From Gordonia crocea (GTDB lineage Bacteria; Actinomycetota; Actinomycetes; Mycobacteriales; Mycobacteriaceae), in the NCBI RefSeq assembly GCF_009932435.1, contig NZ_BJOU01000019.1, forward strand, positions 124,001 to 188,000: DNA of 64,000 bases, given 5' to 3'. The position numbers and the translations under genes are program-made. Every line of letters begins with the position of its first letter. Positions within the stretch are counted from its first letter, which is position 1. Shown here in pieces: positions 7,806 through 17,383 of this stretch. The notes under the pieces are model-generated. The model had not been told where the DNA came from, made no database searches, and saw only the letters and a program-made list of their open reading frames with translations.

Positions 7806-8120
7806 CGGGTCCTCCAATAGGGGGTGGTCGCGGCACGGCTTCCCGGCGATTCGGGGCCAAGTGTGCTCCCCGAAGCGGTCCGTTGACTGTAATTCCGGGG
7901 GATTAGAGGTGGACAAATCGGCACGGGGTTGGATTCAGCGTGATCCGAACCCGCCGCAACTCTCCACAACGACGCCCGGCTGGCTTAGCGTGGTGGGCGT
8001 GAGTGTTCTGCTTTCGATGCGAATGTGCGACGTCGTCGTCGCACCGGGTTGTCGGTGTCGATGACCGACGGGTAGTCCCGTCGTGCGCCACGCCGCCCAC
8101 CTCCATCGAAAAGAAGTCAC
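7806..8120. other. 315-bp divergent intergenic region
   Basis: This region separates the encapsulin operon (leftward) from the thioester-domain-like gene (rightward). It must hold promoters for both; only the weak leftward pair described under the shell gene is apparent. A perfect 7-bp hairpin (CGACGGG, loop TAGT, CCCGTCG) lies at 8066-8083, 37 bp before the rightward ATG. I see no RNA gene. Confidence 0.5.
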
Positions 8121-9146
8121 ATGTCCGAACTCGCGTTTGCCCGTCCCCTGCCGCGTCCCGTCATCCCCGTCGCGACGCCCGCGGCGAGCCCTGCCGTCGA
8201 CGTACCGCCGTTTGAACGGCTGACCCGGTACCGCGGCGGCACCTACTCGCCGACGGTGGCGCGGATCCGGTTCGCCGACGGCACGACGGCGCGGACCGAC
8301 CTCATCCGCCTCAACCCCGACGTCAGCGCCTACTCGCTGGACTTCAACGGCATGGTCACCGATTCGCCCACGGTCTACCGGCCCCGGGCGTGGGACCGGG
8401 TGACCGGGGTCCACGCGGCCCGGTTCCGGGCCTCGGCGATCTCGACGGTGCTGCACGAGTCGTACCCGGTGGTCGGGTTGCGCGTGTTGAGCGACCGGCT
8501 GCGTGCCGCCGGTTATGCCCTGGGAGCGGCCAATCTGCGCGAACACGAGGCGATCGCCGCGACGCAGGCGGCGATCTGGCGGTTGACCAACAATCTCGAG
8601 CTGGACACCGTTGCCCGCGACGAACCAGTCGAGGTGCGCGTCGTCGACGAGGCTGAGGGCAGCCTCATCGAGGTCGCCTTCGCCGACGACGTCGTGCTCG
8701 GCGGGTTCTCCGTCGGGATCGGCTCGGACTCGCCGGCCGATCGATTCGCGGTCCGGTTGCTCAAGCCGACGGCGCGCGGATGGGTGACGGTCGCCGGGTC
8801 GGTGTTCGAGACCGACGTGCACGGCACCCATGCCCGGACGCTGGGGGAGGCCGCGACCATCCGCGCAACCGGCCCCGCGGCGAGCCGGGTGGGCCATCGC
8901 CGCTATCGGCTCGACGTCTCCGCCGCCGGTCGGGTGCGGCTCGACGACCTGAGATTCCGGATCATCGGCTCGCGGTACGCCAACGACGCCCCGATCGTGC
9001 AGCTCTACCGCTACCTGCTCGACAGTGTCGGCCAGGATGCCGGCCGGGCGGCCGCACCGGTCGGTACCGGGGCGGCCAAGCCGTGGGTTCTGCTCGCCGA
9101 CGATGCCTCCGAGCTTGGGTTGACGCCGCTGATCACCGTGCGGTGA
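8121..9146 (+). CDS. Thioester-domain (TQxA)-like protein lacking the thioester cysteine
   Basis: The 341-residue protein resembles the thioester domain (TED/TQxA) of Gram-positive surface adhesins: GGTYSPTVARIRFADG near the start and HEAIAATQAAIWRLTN with Gln149. In true TEDs a Cys in an (A/Y)-Y-C-(I/L)-D motif forms an internal thioester with this Gln. Here the matching site reads AYSLDF, so Ser72 replaces Cys and no thioester can form. There is no obvious signal peptide, LPxTG motif or C-terminal membrane anchor. It is divergent from the encapsulin operon. Residues ~200-300 may form a second beta-sandwich. The role is unknown. Confidence 0.65.
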   Translation: MSELAFARPLPRPVIPVATPAASPAVDVPPFERLTRYRGGTYSPTVARIRFADGTTARTDLIRLNPDVSAYSLDFNGMVTDSPTVYRPRAWDRVTGVHAARFRASAISTVLHESYPVVGLRVLSDRLRAAGYALGAANLREHEAIAATQAAIWRLTNNLELDTVARDEPVEVRVVDEAEGSLIEVAFADDVVLGGFSVGIGSDSPADRFAVRLLKPTARGWVTVAGSVFETDVHGTHARTLGEAATIRATGPAASRVGHRRYRLDVSAAGRVRLDDLRFRIIGSRYANDAPIVQLYRYLLDSVGQDAGRAAAPVGTGAAKPWVLLADDASELGLTPLITVR

Positions 9147-9162
9147 CCGCCGGCGACGGCGC

Positions 9163-9684
9163 TCACTCGCGCTCGAGCAGGAAGAAGTAGATCTGCGCCG
9201 AGCCGCGCTGGTCCATCGCGCCGAGAACCGTGTTCGCATCGAGCCGGCGGAAGTGGTCGATGACCGGGATGTCGTCGTAAACCATTGCGGCGCTGGCGGT
9301 TCCGCGGAATTCTACGACGCGGATGCGGGCGCGCGGCTTGGTGGTGCGCATCGCCCGGAAGGCGAGTCCGCCGCCGGGCGGCAACGTCCGCGGCATCCGG
9401 TTACCCAGCCGGTTGAGGGTCTGCATCGGGACGAGCTTCGGGTTCACCGCGAAGAGGTCGCCCGGCTTGCCGAACAGCAACGGGTGGACCGAATCGGCGT
9501 CGATGAATTCCTTGCCATACCAACCGCTGGCGTCGAGCAACCCGTCCATCGGGTGGCCGGTGGGTACCTCCGAGCCGTGCCAGCGGCCCAGCATGTCGTC
9601 GGTGGAAACCGGGGCAAGCGAGTCGAAGAGTTCCTCGGCGGCGGTGGCGCTCAGCCCCGAACGCAGGTCGGCGATGGTCGTCAT
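9163..9684 (-). CDS. GXWXG / DUF4334 domain protein
   Basis: The 173-residue protein carries the GRWHG motif (LGRWHGSEVPTGHPMDGLL, residues ~33-50), typical of the GXWXG domain, followed by WYGKEFIDADSVHPLLF and a DUF4334-like C-terminal half ending VVEFRGTASAAMVYDDIPVIDHF. Proteins of this pair of domains are common in mycobacteria and Gordonia, without a proven function. It is convergent with the TED-like gene, 16 bp apart, and 33 bp upstream of the small membrane protein gene on the same strand. Confidence 0.8.
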   Translation of the reverse strand: MTTIADLRSGLSATAAEELFDSLAPVSTDDMLGRWHGSEVPTGHPMDGLLDASGWYGKEFIDADSVHPLLFGKPGDLFAVNPKLVPMQTLNRLGNRMPRTLPPGGGLAFRAMRTTKPRARIRVVEFRGTASAAMVYDDIPVIDHFRRLDANTVLGAMDQRGSAQIYFFLLERE

Positions 9685-9717
9685 GGTGGTGTTCTTTCGC
9701 AGTCGGTGGACGGTGGG

Positions 9718-9969
9718 TCAGGATTCGGTGGCCGGCGCGGCAACCCGTGGTCGACGGCCCTTCACCAGATAGACCAGCGGGAAGATCCCGGCGGAGTTGA
9801 TGATGGCCAGCCCCGCCGACCACAAGGACTTCGGGCCGTTCACCTCGTCTTTGGTCCGGCTGCCCAAATCGCGCAACGCCCAGGCGCGGAGTCCGGCGTC
9901 GACGGCGGCAGCGCCGACGACGAAGCCTTTGGCCTTCGGGGACAGGTCATTCCAACGTTTGCGTGCCAT
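9718..9969 (-). CDS. Small two-helix membrane protein
   Basis: The 83-residue protein starts at MARKRWNDLSPKAKG. It has two likely transmembrane segments: residues ~15-32 (GFVVGAAAVDAGLRAWAL) and ~50-72 (LWSAGLAIINSAGIFPLVYLV) with a KGRR stop signal. The pattern GPKSLW..GLAIINSAGI-PLVYL recalls PLD-N/DUF5652-type two-helix proteins. No function is known. It is probably cotranscribed with the DUF4334 gene downstream. Confidence 0.7.
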   Translation of the reverse strand: MARKRWNDLSPKAKGFVVGAAAVDAGLRAWALRDLGSRTKDEVNGPKSLWSAGLAIINSAGIFPLVYLVKGRRPRVAAPATES

Positions 9970-9990
9970 GGTCACCACCGTACCGGCGCA

Positions 9991-10935
9991 TCAACACCGG
10001 ACGACGAGGTTGCCGACCTTGTGGCCGGAATCGACGCGCCGATGCGCCGCGACGATCTCGTCGAGGTCGACAACCTCCTCGATGACGACGCGCAGCACCC
10101 CGTCGGCGACCAGGCCCACCAGCGTCGAAAAGTCCTCGGCCCGCTCCGAGGCGACGCCGGCTTTGACGCCGCCGCGGGCGAAGACGTTGTCGCCCAGGCT
10201 GGCGACGGCAAGAACGGCGGTGCCGCCGTCGGCGAGCAGACTCGGGGCGCTGTGCCGGTCCAGCGTGCCGACGGCGTCGAGGACGACGTCGAAGCGCCGG
10301 TCGAGGTCGTCGAGCCCGGTGGTGGTGTAGTCGACGGTGTCGTCGGCCCCGAGGCCGGTCACGAACCCGGCGTTGGCCCCGCTGGTGACGGCGGTGACGG
10401 TGGCGCCGAGGTGCTTGGCCAGCTGGACCGCGTTGGTGCCGATGGCTCCCGAGGCGCCGATGACCAGGACCGTCGAGCCCGGGCCGGTGTTGGCGGCCCG
10501 CAGGAAGTGCAGCGCGGCCGAACCGCCGAACAGCACGCCGGCGGCCTGCTCGTGGGTCACCGACGCGGGCTTGTGGGCCAGCTTCTTGGCCGGTACCGCC
10601 ACGTACTCGGCGTGGGTGCCCATGGCCGCCCCGGTCATGCCGCACACCTCGTCGCCGACGGCAATGCCCTGTACGCGGGCGCCCACCGCCTCGACGGTGC
10701 CGGAGAAGACGCCGCCCAGGATGGGGCGGCGCGGGCGGCGCAGGCCGAACACCAACCGCGACACGGAGCCGAAGCCGGGCGGGAAGTGGGCACCGCGGAT
10801 GCGGGCGTCGCCGCTGGTGACCGCCGCGGCGGCGACGCGGACGAGCACCGCGCCCGGCTTGAGCCGCGGCACGGCGGTGTCGCGGACGTGCACGACCTCG
10901 GGCGGGCCGAATTCCTCGACGATGGCTGCGCGCAT
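9991..10935 (-). CDS. MDR-family NAD(P)-dependent oxidoreductase (quinone reductase-like)
   Basis: The 314-residue protein starts at MRAAIVEEFGPPE. It has the N-terminal GroES-like domain (GVFSGTVEAVGARVQGIAVGDEV) and a Rossmann domain with VLVIGASGAIGTNAVQLAKHLG. Catalytic zinc ligands of true alcohol dehydrogenases are not evident, so a zinc-independent quinone or enone reductase is likeliest. It is divergent from the TetR gene at 11019, with two TetR-type palindromes between them. This suggests that the repressor controls it in response to an electrophilic or quinone-like compound. Confidence 0.87.
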   Translation of the reverse strand: MRAAIVEEFGPPEVVHVRDTAVPRLKPGAVLVRVAAAAVTSGDARIRGAHFPPGFGSVSRLVFGLRRPRRPILGGVFSGTVEAVGARVQGIAVGDEVCGMTGAAMGTHAEYVAVPAKKLAHKPASVTHEQAAGVLFGGSAALHFLRAANTGPGSTVLVIGASGAIGTNAVQLAKHLGATVTAVTSGANAGFVTGLGADDTVDYTTTGLDDLDRRFDVVLDAVGTLDRHSAPSLLADGGTAVLAVASLGDNVFARGGVKAGVASERAEDFSTLVGLVADGVLRVVIEEVVDLDEIVAAHRRVDSGHKVGNLVVRC

Positions 10936-10944
10936 GACCTTCTC

Positions 10945-10991
10945 CTTACACCTGTAAGCCGACGTCTGAATGCTAACCTTACAGCCGTAAG
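10945..10991. promoter_or_regulatory. Twin 14-bp palindromes, probable TetR operators
   Basis: CTTACACCTGTAAG (10945-10958) and CTTACAGCCGTAAG (10978-10991) are near-identical inverted repeats with centres 33 bp apart. They lie between the divergent MDR and TetR genes. The first is only nine bases from the MDR start codon and the second 27 bases from the TetR start. Occupancy by the adjacent repressor would block both promoters. Confidence 0.82.
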
Positions 10992-11018
10992 ACTGCAACC
11001 GACGACGAGGAGGAAGCG

Positions 11019-11663
11019 GTGGTCCGCGCCCGCCTGACCCGCGATGACGTGGTCGACGCCGCCGTGGCCGTCGCCGACGAGGGCGGGCTGACGAAGGTCA
11101 GCATGCGCAACGTGGGGCGCGCGCTCGGGGTCGAGGCGATGTCGCTGTATCACCACGTATCCGACAAGTCGGCGCTCCTCGACGCCATGGTCGACTGGAT
11201 CTTCCGCCGGATCGAACTCCCCGCGGCCGACGACGGCTGGCGGGAGGGGCTGCGGCGCACCGCCGAATCGGCCGGACGTGTCCTGGCCGCGCACCCCTGG
11301 GCGCTCGGACTCGTCGAGTCGCGCCGGACGCCCGGGACCGCGGTCTTGCGCCACCACGACGCCGTCCTCGGCTGCCTGCGGCGCAACGGCTTCCCGGTCA
11401 TGCTCGCCTCGCACGCCTTCTCCGCGGTCGACTCCTATGTGTACGGCTTCGTGCTGACCGAGACGAACCTGCCGTTCAACGACGGTGCCGAAGAGTACGT
11501 CGGGGAATTCACCGAGGCGCTGCCGATGAACGACTATCCGCACTTGGCCGAACTCGCCCGAACGATCATGGCCGACGGATTCCGCTACTCCGACGAGTTC
11601 GCCTACGGCCTGGACCTTGTGCTGGACTCGCTGGCGGTGCGGTTGGCAGCGGCGACGGACTGA
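11019..11663 (+). CDS. TetR/AcrR family transcriptional repressor
   Basis: The 214-residue protein starts at GTG after GAGGAGG. The N-terminal helix-turn-helix is clear (VVDAAVAVADEGGLTKVSMRNVGRALGVEAMSLYHHVSDKSALLDAM), and residues ~75-214 form a ligand-binding domain of the TetR_C type often seen in tetracycline-like and MDR-linked regulators. It is divergent from the MDR oxidoreductase and probably binds the twin palindromes at 10945-10991, repressing both genes. The ligand is unknown. Confidence 0.9.
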   Translation: MVRARLTRDDVVDAAVAVADEGGLTKVSMRNVGRALGVEAMSLYHHVSDKSALLDAMVDWIFRRIELPAADDGWREGLRRTAESAGRVLAAHPWALGLVESRRTPGTAVLRHHDAVLGCLRRNGFPVMLASHAFSAVDSYVYGFVLTETNLPFNDGAEEYVGEFTEALPMNDYPHLAELARTIMADGFRYSDEFAYGLDLVLDSLAVRLAAATD

Positions 11664-11798
11664 GTCGTCGCCCTCGCGCCCCAGTTGTTTCGCGGTCGTT
11701 TCCAGTCGGTAAGAAGTCCTTTTCGCCGCCAACGGCGACCTGGGACGATGTCCCTCAACGGTCCCGGGTGGACATCTCGGGATGGCAAGATCTCCGGC

Positions 11799-12101
11799 AT
11801 GCACTTCTCCGACGCCGACACCGAGAAGCTGATGTTGGCCGTGGCCGGGATGGTCGCCCGGGACCGGCGCGAGCGCGGCGTGCTGTTGAACCATCCCGAG
11901 ACCGTCGCCTTGCTGTCGACGTGGATCATCGAGCGCGCCCGCGACGGGCTGAGCGTCACCGACCTCATGGACCAGGGCCGCCGGGTCCTGGCCCGTGACG
12001 AGGTGATGCCCGGCGTTGCCGAGCTGGTGACCGAGGTCCAGGTCGAGGCAACCTTCCCCGACGGCCGCAAACTTGTCACCCTGCACCACCCGATCGACTA
12101 G
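11799..12101 (+). CDS. ureA: Urease subunit gamma
   Basis: This 100-residue protein (MHFSDADTEKLML...LLNHPETVALLSTWIIERARDG) is a complete gamma subunit. Urease hydrolyses urea to ammonia and carbamate in the cytoplasm. No Shine-Dalgarno sequence precedes the ATG. Instead CAAGAT (11786-11791) ends seven bases upstream and could be the -10 of a leaderless transcript. It is first of ureABCFGD plus a nickel transporter gene, all tightly packed. Confidence 0.97.
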   Translation: MHFSDADTEKLMLAVAGMVARDRRERGVLLNHPETVALLSTWIIERARDGLSVTDLMDQGRRVLARDEVMPGVAELVTEVQVEATFPDGRKLVTLHHPID

Positions 12102-12110
12102 GAGGCCGCC

Positions 12111-12449
12111 ATGGACCCCACCGCCCCGATCATCCCCGGCGAACTGCGCATCCGGCCCGGCCGGATCGAACTCAACGCCGACCGCGGCGACGCCGAACGC
12201 GCCGAATTCGTCCTGGTCAACACCGGTGATCGGCCGGTCCAGATCGGATCGCACGTGCATCTCCCAGATGCCAATGCGGCACTGGACTTCGACCGCGAGG
12301 CGGCGCACGGGTTTCGGCTGGACATCCCGGCGGGCACTTCTCAGCGGTTCGAACCCGGGGCGTCGCGCACGGTCGCGGCGGTCGCCCTGCGGGGCCGGCG
12401 CCGCGTGCCCGGGGTGGCGTTGGGCAAAACCGACGGCGGGAGGCTCTGA
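12111..12449 (+). CDS. ureB: Urease subunit beta
   Basis: The 112-residue protein starts [22 protein letters not shown] and contains [20 protein letters not shown], characteristic of UreB. It forms part of the (alpha-beta-gamma)3 enzyme. It begins nine bases after ureA, with an AGGAGG-type ribosome site, and its stop overlaps the ureC ATG (TGATG), so the two are probably translationally coupled. Confidence 0.97.
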   Translation: MDPTAPIIPGELRIRPGRIELNADRGDAERAEFVLVNTGDRPVQIGSHVHLPDANAALDFDREAAHGFRLDIPAGTSQRFEPGASRTVAAVALRGRRRVPGVALGKTDGGRL

Positions 12450-14158
12450 TGGTGGCGATCGACCGGGAGCGCTACGCCGCGATCTACGGCCCGACGACCG
12501 GCGACCAGGTCCGCCTGGGGGACACCGATCTGTGGATCGAGATCGAGCGCGATCACACCGCCGGTGGCGAAGAATCGGTCTTCGGCGGCGGCAAATCCAT
12601 CCGTGAATCGATGAACCAGTCCACCGTCACCAGCGCCGACGGGGCGCTGGACACGGTGATCACCAATGTCATCGCCGTGGATTGGTGGGGGATCGAGCGG
12701 GCCGACGTCGGCATCCGCGCCGGCCGGATCGTCGCACTGGGCCGGTCGGGTAACCCCGACATCGCCGACGGGGTGCATCCCGACCTCGTGATCGGTCCGT
12801 CGACCGACGTGATCGGCGGCGAGGGAAAGATCCTCACCGCCGGGGCAATCGACTCGCACGTGCACCTGCTCTCGCCGTCGCAGCTGCGCGAAGCGCTCGC
12901 GACGGGGATCACGACGGTGATCGGCGGCGGCACGGGACCATCGGAGGGCTCGAAGGCGACCACCGTCACCCCCGGGCCCTGGCATCTGGCGACGATCCAC
13001 CGGGCCCTCGACGACGTGCCGCTCAATGTCGTGCTGCTCGGCAAGGGCAACACGGTATCCGCGCCGGGGCTCGCCGAGCAGGCGCTGGCCGGGGCCGGCG
13101 GGTTCAAGGTGCACGAGGATTGGGGGGCGACCCCGGCCGCGATCGATGCGGCGCTGCGCGCGGCCGACGAATGGGGCGTGCAGGTCGCGCTGCACTCCGA
13201 CTCGCTCAACGAGGCCGGGTTCGTCGATTCCACGGTGAACGCCATTGCCGGGCGCAGCATCCACGCCTTCCACGTCGAGGGGGCCGGCGGCGGGCACGCC
13301 CCCGACATCCTGTCGATCGCGTCGTTGCCGCACATCATCCCCGGCTCGACCAATCCGACCCTCCCGCACACCGTCAACACGGTTGCCGAACACCTCGACA
13401 TGCTGATGGTCTGCCACCACTTGAACCCGGCGGTCCCCGAGGACCTGGCGTTCGCCGAGTCCCGGATCCGGGCTACGACGATCGCCGCCGAGGACATCCT
13501 CCACGACCTCGGTGCGTTGTCGATCACCTCCTCCGACGCCCAGGCGATGGGGCGGATCGGCGAGGCCATCACCCGCACCTGGCAGGTGGCGCACGTGATG
13601 AAGGCTCGGCGCGGGCACCTCGGCGGCCCCGGCGACGGTCCGGCCGACAACCTGAGGGTCCGCCGCTATGTCGCGAAGTACACGATCAACCCGGCCACCG
13701 CCCACGGGCTCGACGACGAGATCGGCTCGATCGAGCCGGGCAAGCTCGCCGACCTCACGCTGTGGGAGCCGAAATTCTTCGGCGTCCGCCCGTCCTTGGT
13801 GATCAAGGGCGGGGCGATCGCGTGGGCGGCGCTCGGCGACCCCAACGCGTCGATCCCCACTCCGCAGCCCGTCCTGCAGCGTCCGGCGTTCGGCGACGCC
13901 GTCGGCGCCGACCTGTCGGTGAGCTTCGTGTCGCCGGCCGCGCTCGACGACGGTCTCGCGCAGCGGCTGGGTCTGCGTCGGCGGTTGGCCCCGCTCAAAC
14001 CGACCCGGGCCGTCGGCAAACGGGATATGCGCCTCAACGACGCGCTCCCGTCGATCGACATCCGACCCGACACCTTCGAGATCACCGTCGACGGGGAACC
14101 CGTCGAGCCCGCCCCGGCGCAGCGGCTCCCGCTGGCCCAGCTGTACTCGCTGTTCTGA
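12449..14158 (+). CDS. ureC: Urease subunit alpha (catalytic)
   Basis: The 569-residue protein has all the nickel-site elements: HVHL, the lysine of GFKVHEDWG that becomes carbamylated, [14 protein letters not shown], the mobile flap VCHHLNP with catalytic Cys-His, and [10 protein letters not shown] with the Asp ligand. It is full length and ends QLYSLF, typical of the family. It shares TGATG overlaps with ureB before and ureF after. An active enzyme is expected. Confidence 0.98.
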   Translation: MVAIDRERYAAIYGPTTGDQVRLGDTDLWIEIERDHTAGGEESVFGGGKSIRESMNQSTVTSADGALDTVITNVIAVDWWGIERADVGIRAGRIVALGRSGNPDIADGVHPDLVIGPSTDVIGGEGKILTAGAIDSHVHLLSPSQLREALATGITTVIGGGTGPSEGSKATTVTPGPWHLATIHRALDDVPLNVVLLGKGNTVSAPGLAEQALAGAGGFKVHEDWGATPAAIDAALRAADEWGVQVALHSDSLNEAGFVDSTVNAIAGRSIHAFHVEGAGGGHAPDILSIASLPHIIPGSTNPTLPHTVNTVAEHLDMLMVCHHLNPAVPEDLAFAESRIRATTIAAEDILHDLGALSITSSDAQAMGRIGEAITRTWQVAHVMKARRGHLGGPGDGPADNLRVRRYVAKYTINPATAHGLDDEIGSIEPGKLADLTLWEPKFFGVRPSLVIKGGAIAWAALGDPNASIPTPQPVLQRPAFGDAVGADLSVSFVSPAALDDGLAQRLGLRRRLAPLKPTRAVGKRDMRLNDALPSIDIRPDTFEITVDGEPVEPAPAQRLPLAQLYSLF

Positions 14159-14823
14159 TGTACACCGCGATGCTCCTCGCCGACGCCCGGCTGCCGACCG
14201 GGGGCCATGCCTATTCGGCGGGCGTGGAACCGGCGGTGCGTGCCGGGCTGCCCCCGGACCTGTTGGCGGACTATCTGATCGGCCGGGTGCGCACGGTAAC
14301 CCGAGTGGAGGCCGGGACTGCGGTCCTCGCCCGGCACGTCCTGCTCGGGGACGCGACGGCCCATCGCCGCGCGCTCGCCGACGTCGCGGCTGCCTGGGCG
14401 GCGCGGACCCCGTCGCCGGCTCTGCGCGCCGCGTCGGTCGCCCAGGGCCGCGGGTATCTGCGGTTGGCTGCGCGGCTGTGGCCGGAGGCGCCGGCGTGGG
14501 CCCTGTTCGAGGACCGCGCGCCGTGCCGGGCGGTGGTGCTGGGCGCGATCGCGGCGGAATCGGGGATGCCCCCGGCCGACCTGGTCCGCACCGTCGTCTA
14601 TGACGATGCCGCAGCGGCCGCCGCCGCGGTTCTGAAACTCGACCCGCGCGACCCCGCCGAGGTCAGCCGGTGGGTGCTCGACGCCTGTGCCACCGGCGAA
14701 CCCTACGTCGCGGAGGTGGCCGCGTTGACCGATCCCGCCGACATCCCCGCCACCGGGGCCCCGCAAACCGAGGAGTGGGCCCAGGCCCACGCCCTCCTGA
14801 CCCAAAGGTTATTCCGTGCCTGA
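14158..14823 (+). CDS. ureF: Urease accessory protein UreF
   Basis: This 221-residue protein starts [24 protein letters not shown], the UreF signature (D-x-R-x-P-x-G-x-x-x-H/F-S). UreF helps UreD and UreG deliver nickel to the apoenzyme and gates the GTPase activity of UreG. Its ATG overlaps the ureC stop, and its end overlaps the ureG start by eight bases. Confidence 0.93.
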   Translation: MYTAMLLADARLPTGGHAYSAGVEPAVRAGLPPDLLADYLIGRVRTVTRVEAGTAVLARHVLLGDATAHRRALADVAAAWAARTPSPALRAASVAQGRGYLRLAARLWPEAPAWALFEDRAPCRAVVLGAIAAESGMPPADLVRTVVYDDAAAAAAAVLKLDPRDPAEVSRWVLDACATGEPYVAEVAALTDPADIPATGAPQTEEWAQAHALLTQRLFRA

Positions 14824-15562
14824 CTCCGCCCCCCGCACCCGTTCCTTCCGCCTCGGCGTCGCCGGTCCGGTGGGCACCGGCAAGTCGTCGTTGATCGCGA
14901 CGGTCTGCCAAGCATTGGCCGATGACCTGGAACTCGGCGTCATCACCAACGACATCTTCACCGACGAGGACGCCCGGATGCTCAAGGCCGCCGGGGTGCT
15001 CGATGCCGAGCGGATCCGGGCGGTGGAGACCGGGGCGTGCCCGCACACCGCGATCCGCGACGATGTGACCGAGAACCTGTTGGCCGTCGAGGACCTCGAG
15101 CGTGATTTCGCCCCACTCGACGTGGTGCTGGTCGAATCCGGCGGGGACAATCTCACCGCTACGTTCTCCCCGGCGCTCGTCGACGCCCAGATCTTCGTCC
15201 TCGACGTCGCGGGCGGCGGTGACGTCGCCCGCAAGGGCGGGCCCGGCATCGGGCGCGCCGACCTGTTGGTCGTCAACAAGACCGACCTGGCGCCGTACGT
15301 CGGCGTGGACGTCGCGGCGATGGTCGACGACGGCCTCGCCGCCCGCGAGGGCCGTCCGGTGCTGGCGCTGTCCCGTCACGACCAGGCCTCGGTCGGGCGG
15401 CTGCGCGAGTGGGTCCTGTCGATGCTCGAGGCGCATGTCTCGGGGCGGCACACCCCGGTGGATCCGGGACCGATGGCGCCCCACTTCCACGCCGACCCCG
15501 ACCACCCCGACGGTGGCCTCACCCACACCCACGCCCACGTCCCCGGACACACCCACCGGTGA
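14816..15562 (+). CDS. ureG: Urease accessory GTPase UreG with histidine-rich tail
   Basis: The 248-residue protein begins at GTG. P-loop GPVGTGKSS is followed by the CxH metal motif ([10 protein letters not shown]), ESGGDN and the guanine-specificity NKTD. UreG hydrolyses GTP to drive nickel insertion. The last ~30 residues contain eight or more histidines ([26 protein letters not shown]). No ureE gene is present, so this tail may supply the nickel storage usually given by UreE. Many UreG proteins lack such a C-terminal tail. Confidence 0.96.
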   Translation: MPDSAPRTRSFRLGVAGPVGTGKSSLIATVCQALADDLELGVITNDIFTDEDARMLKAAGVLDAERIRAVETGACPHTAIRDDVTENLLAVEDLERDFAPLDVVLVESGGDNLTATFSPALVDAQIFVLDVAGGGDVARKGGPGIGRADLLVVNKTDLAPYVGVDVAAMVDDGLAAREGRPVLALSRHDQASVGRLREWVLSMLEAHVSGRHTPVDPGPMAPHFHADPDHPDGGLTHTHAHVPGHTHR

Positions 15563-16296
15563 GCCGGACCGTCGTCGCGGTCGGTGCCGGTGGCCCGCGG
15601 ACCCGCGTCTCAATGTCGTCGGGCGCCGGCACCGCGCTGGTCCCGCGCATCCTGAACCGCACCGCCGATTCGGCGCGGGTCGCGCTGGTGCCGGGCGGGG
15701 CGATGGTGCTCGGCGGCGACCACCTGGACGTGTCGATCGACGTCGGTCCCGGGTGCGTGCTCGAGGTCGTCGAGGTCGGCGGCACCGTCGCCTATGACGC
15801 CGACGGCGCGGAGTCGAGCTGGCTGGTGAACATCACGGTCGGCGAGGGGGCGCGGCTGTTGTGGATGGGACGGGAGACGGTGGTGTCCACCGGGGCCAAC
15901 CTCGTCCGGCGTACGACGGTCCGGCTGGCCGAGCGGGCCTGCGCGCTGCTGCGCGAGACGACGGTGCTCGGGCGCAGCGGGGAGCGCGGCGGCCGGGTGT
16001 GGCAGCAGACGACGGTGACCGGGCCGCGGCGGCCGGTCCTGGTCGAGGAACTCGAGCTCGACGGCGCCCACCCGGTGCCGGGGGTCCTGCACGGGCAATC
16101 GGTGATGGATTCGGTGTTGCTGGTCGGGCGCCGACCGTCCGAGGACGTCGGCGCGATGGCGCTGGCCGAACCCGGCGCACTGGCCCGGTTCCTCGGGTCC
16201 GCGACCCACGACAGCCCCATGGGCCGGGTGTGGTCAGACTGGTCGGGCGAGCTGCTCGCCGGGGACGGCGCAGACCGGGCGGGGGGCCGACGATGA
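15559..16296 (+). CDS. ureD: Urease accessory protein UreD (UreH)
   Basis: The 245-residue protein starts at GTG in a GTGA overlap with the ureG stop ([12 protein letters not shown]). It shows [26 protein letters not shown] and [21 protein letters not shown], as in actinobacterial UreD. UreD docks on apo-urease and channels nickel. It is four bases overlapping with the nickel transporter gene downstream. Confidence 0.92.
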   Translation: MSRTVVAVGAGGPRTRVSMSSGAGTALVPRILNRTADSARVALVPGGAMVLGGDHLDVSIDVGPGCVLEVVEVGGTVAYDADGAESSWLVNITVGEGARLLWMGRETVVSTGANLVRRTTVRLAERACALLRETTVLGRSGERGGRVWQQTTVTGPRRPVLVEELELDGAHPVPGVLHGQSVMDSVLLVGRRPSEDVGAMALAEPGALARFLGSATHDSPMGRVWSDWSGELLAGDGADRAGGRR

Positions 16297-17297
16297 GGGG
16301 CGAGTGGCGGGTCGCCGTCGCGGTGATTGCCGGCCTGAACCTGCTGGGGTGGGGGCTGCTGTTGACGGCGGTGGTGCCGTCGGGGATCCACTACGCGGTG
16401 GGCGGGTCCACGGCGCTGGCGGTCGGGCTGGCCGCCTATGCGCTGGGTATGCGGCACGCCTTCGACGCCGACCACATCGCCGCGATCGACAACACGACGC
16501 GCCGGCTCGTCGACCGCGGCCGTCCGGCCGCGACGGTGGGCCTGTGGTTCTCGCTCGGCCACTCGACCGTTGTCGTCCTGCTCTGCGCGGCGCTGTCGGT
16601 CGGCCTCGGCGCCGCCGCCGCGGCGATCGCCGCCGACGACTCCGGGGTGCACCGCGTCGCCGGGGTGTGGGGGCCGACCGTGTCGGCGGTGTTCCTGCTC
16701 GCCATCGCCGCCATCAACGTCTGGTCGATCCGGCAGGCGCGGCGCGGGACGGGCGGCGCCCCGCCCGGTGGGCCGGTGTGGTGGTTGATGCGCCGCTTCG
16801 AATCGGTCGTGGACCGTCCGTCGCGGATGTTCGGGGTCGGCTTCGCCTTCGGCCTGGGCTTCGACACCGCGACCGAGGTCGGCCTGTTGGCCATCGCCGG
16901 AACCGCGACGCTGGGCCGGGTGCCGTGGTGGGCGGTGATGACCCTGCCGGTCCTGTTCGCGGCCGGGATGGCGGTGGCCGACACCGCCCAGGGGGCGGTG
17001 ATGCGCCGCGCCTATGCCTGGCGGACGGGTGCCGGCGACGGGCGACCGCGACGCCGGGCCGTCACCTATGCGGTGGTGATGACCGGCCTGTCGGCGGCGG
17101 CCGCGGTGGCCGTGGCCACCGTCCAACTCGCGGGGGTGGGGACCGAGACCCTCGGCTGGGGCGGCGTGGTCGCGCGGGTCGGCGCAATCGACCTGGAAAG
17201 CGCCGGGATCGGCCTCACCGTCGCGCTGCTGGTCATCTGGGTGGTGGCGGCGATCGGGTTCGGCATCGCCGGCCGCAGACGTGTAACCGTGTCTTAG
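16293..17297 (+). CDS. NiCoT-family nickel/cobalt permease
   Basis: The 334-residue membrane protein carries the NiCoT signature RHAFDADHIAAIDNTTR in transmembrane segment 2, plus LGHSTVV and FGLGFDTATEVGLLA, and about eight hydrophobic helices. It imports Ni2+ (possibly Co2+). Placement at the end of the urease operon with an ATGA overlap makes nickel supply for urease its likely job. No nickel riboswitch or NikR-like site was seen at the operon start. Confidence 0.95.
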   Translation: MRGEWRVAVAVIAGLNLLGWGLLLTAVVPSGIHYAVGGSTALAVGLAAYALGMRHAFDADHIAAIDNTTRRLVDRGRPAATVGLWFSLGHSTVVVLLCAALSVGLGAAAAAIAADDSGVHRVAGVWGPTVSAVFLLAIAAINVWSIRQARRGTGGAPPGGPVWWLMRRFESVVDRPSRMFGVGFAFGLGFDTATEVGLLAIAGTATLGRVPWWAVMTLPVLFAAGMAVADTAQGAVMRRAYAWRTGAGDGRPRRRAVTYAVVMTGLSAAAAVAVATVQLAGVGTETLGWGGVVARVGAIDLESAGIGLTVALLVIWVVAAIGFGIAGRRRVTVS

Positions 17298-17383
17298 CCT
17301 CCGCAGCCACGGTGTAGCACGCCGGAAACATCGGTGTCCCACCGGGAAAACACGGCCTTCGTACCGTCGCAGCACACGGAAAT

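Noticed and set aside
7806..7916. 37-residue extension of the encapsulin shell protein
   Set aside because: Family members begin near LAARQLANATKT, and the ATG at 7805 has GGAGG at the right distance.
8066..8083. Riboswitch upstream of the TED-like gene
   Set aside because: Only one short hairpin is evident; no known riboswitch core could be recognised.
9253..11037. Open frame of 594 codons on the plus strand
   Set aside because: It crosses three minus-strand genes and their intergenic gaps, and has no recognisable domain.
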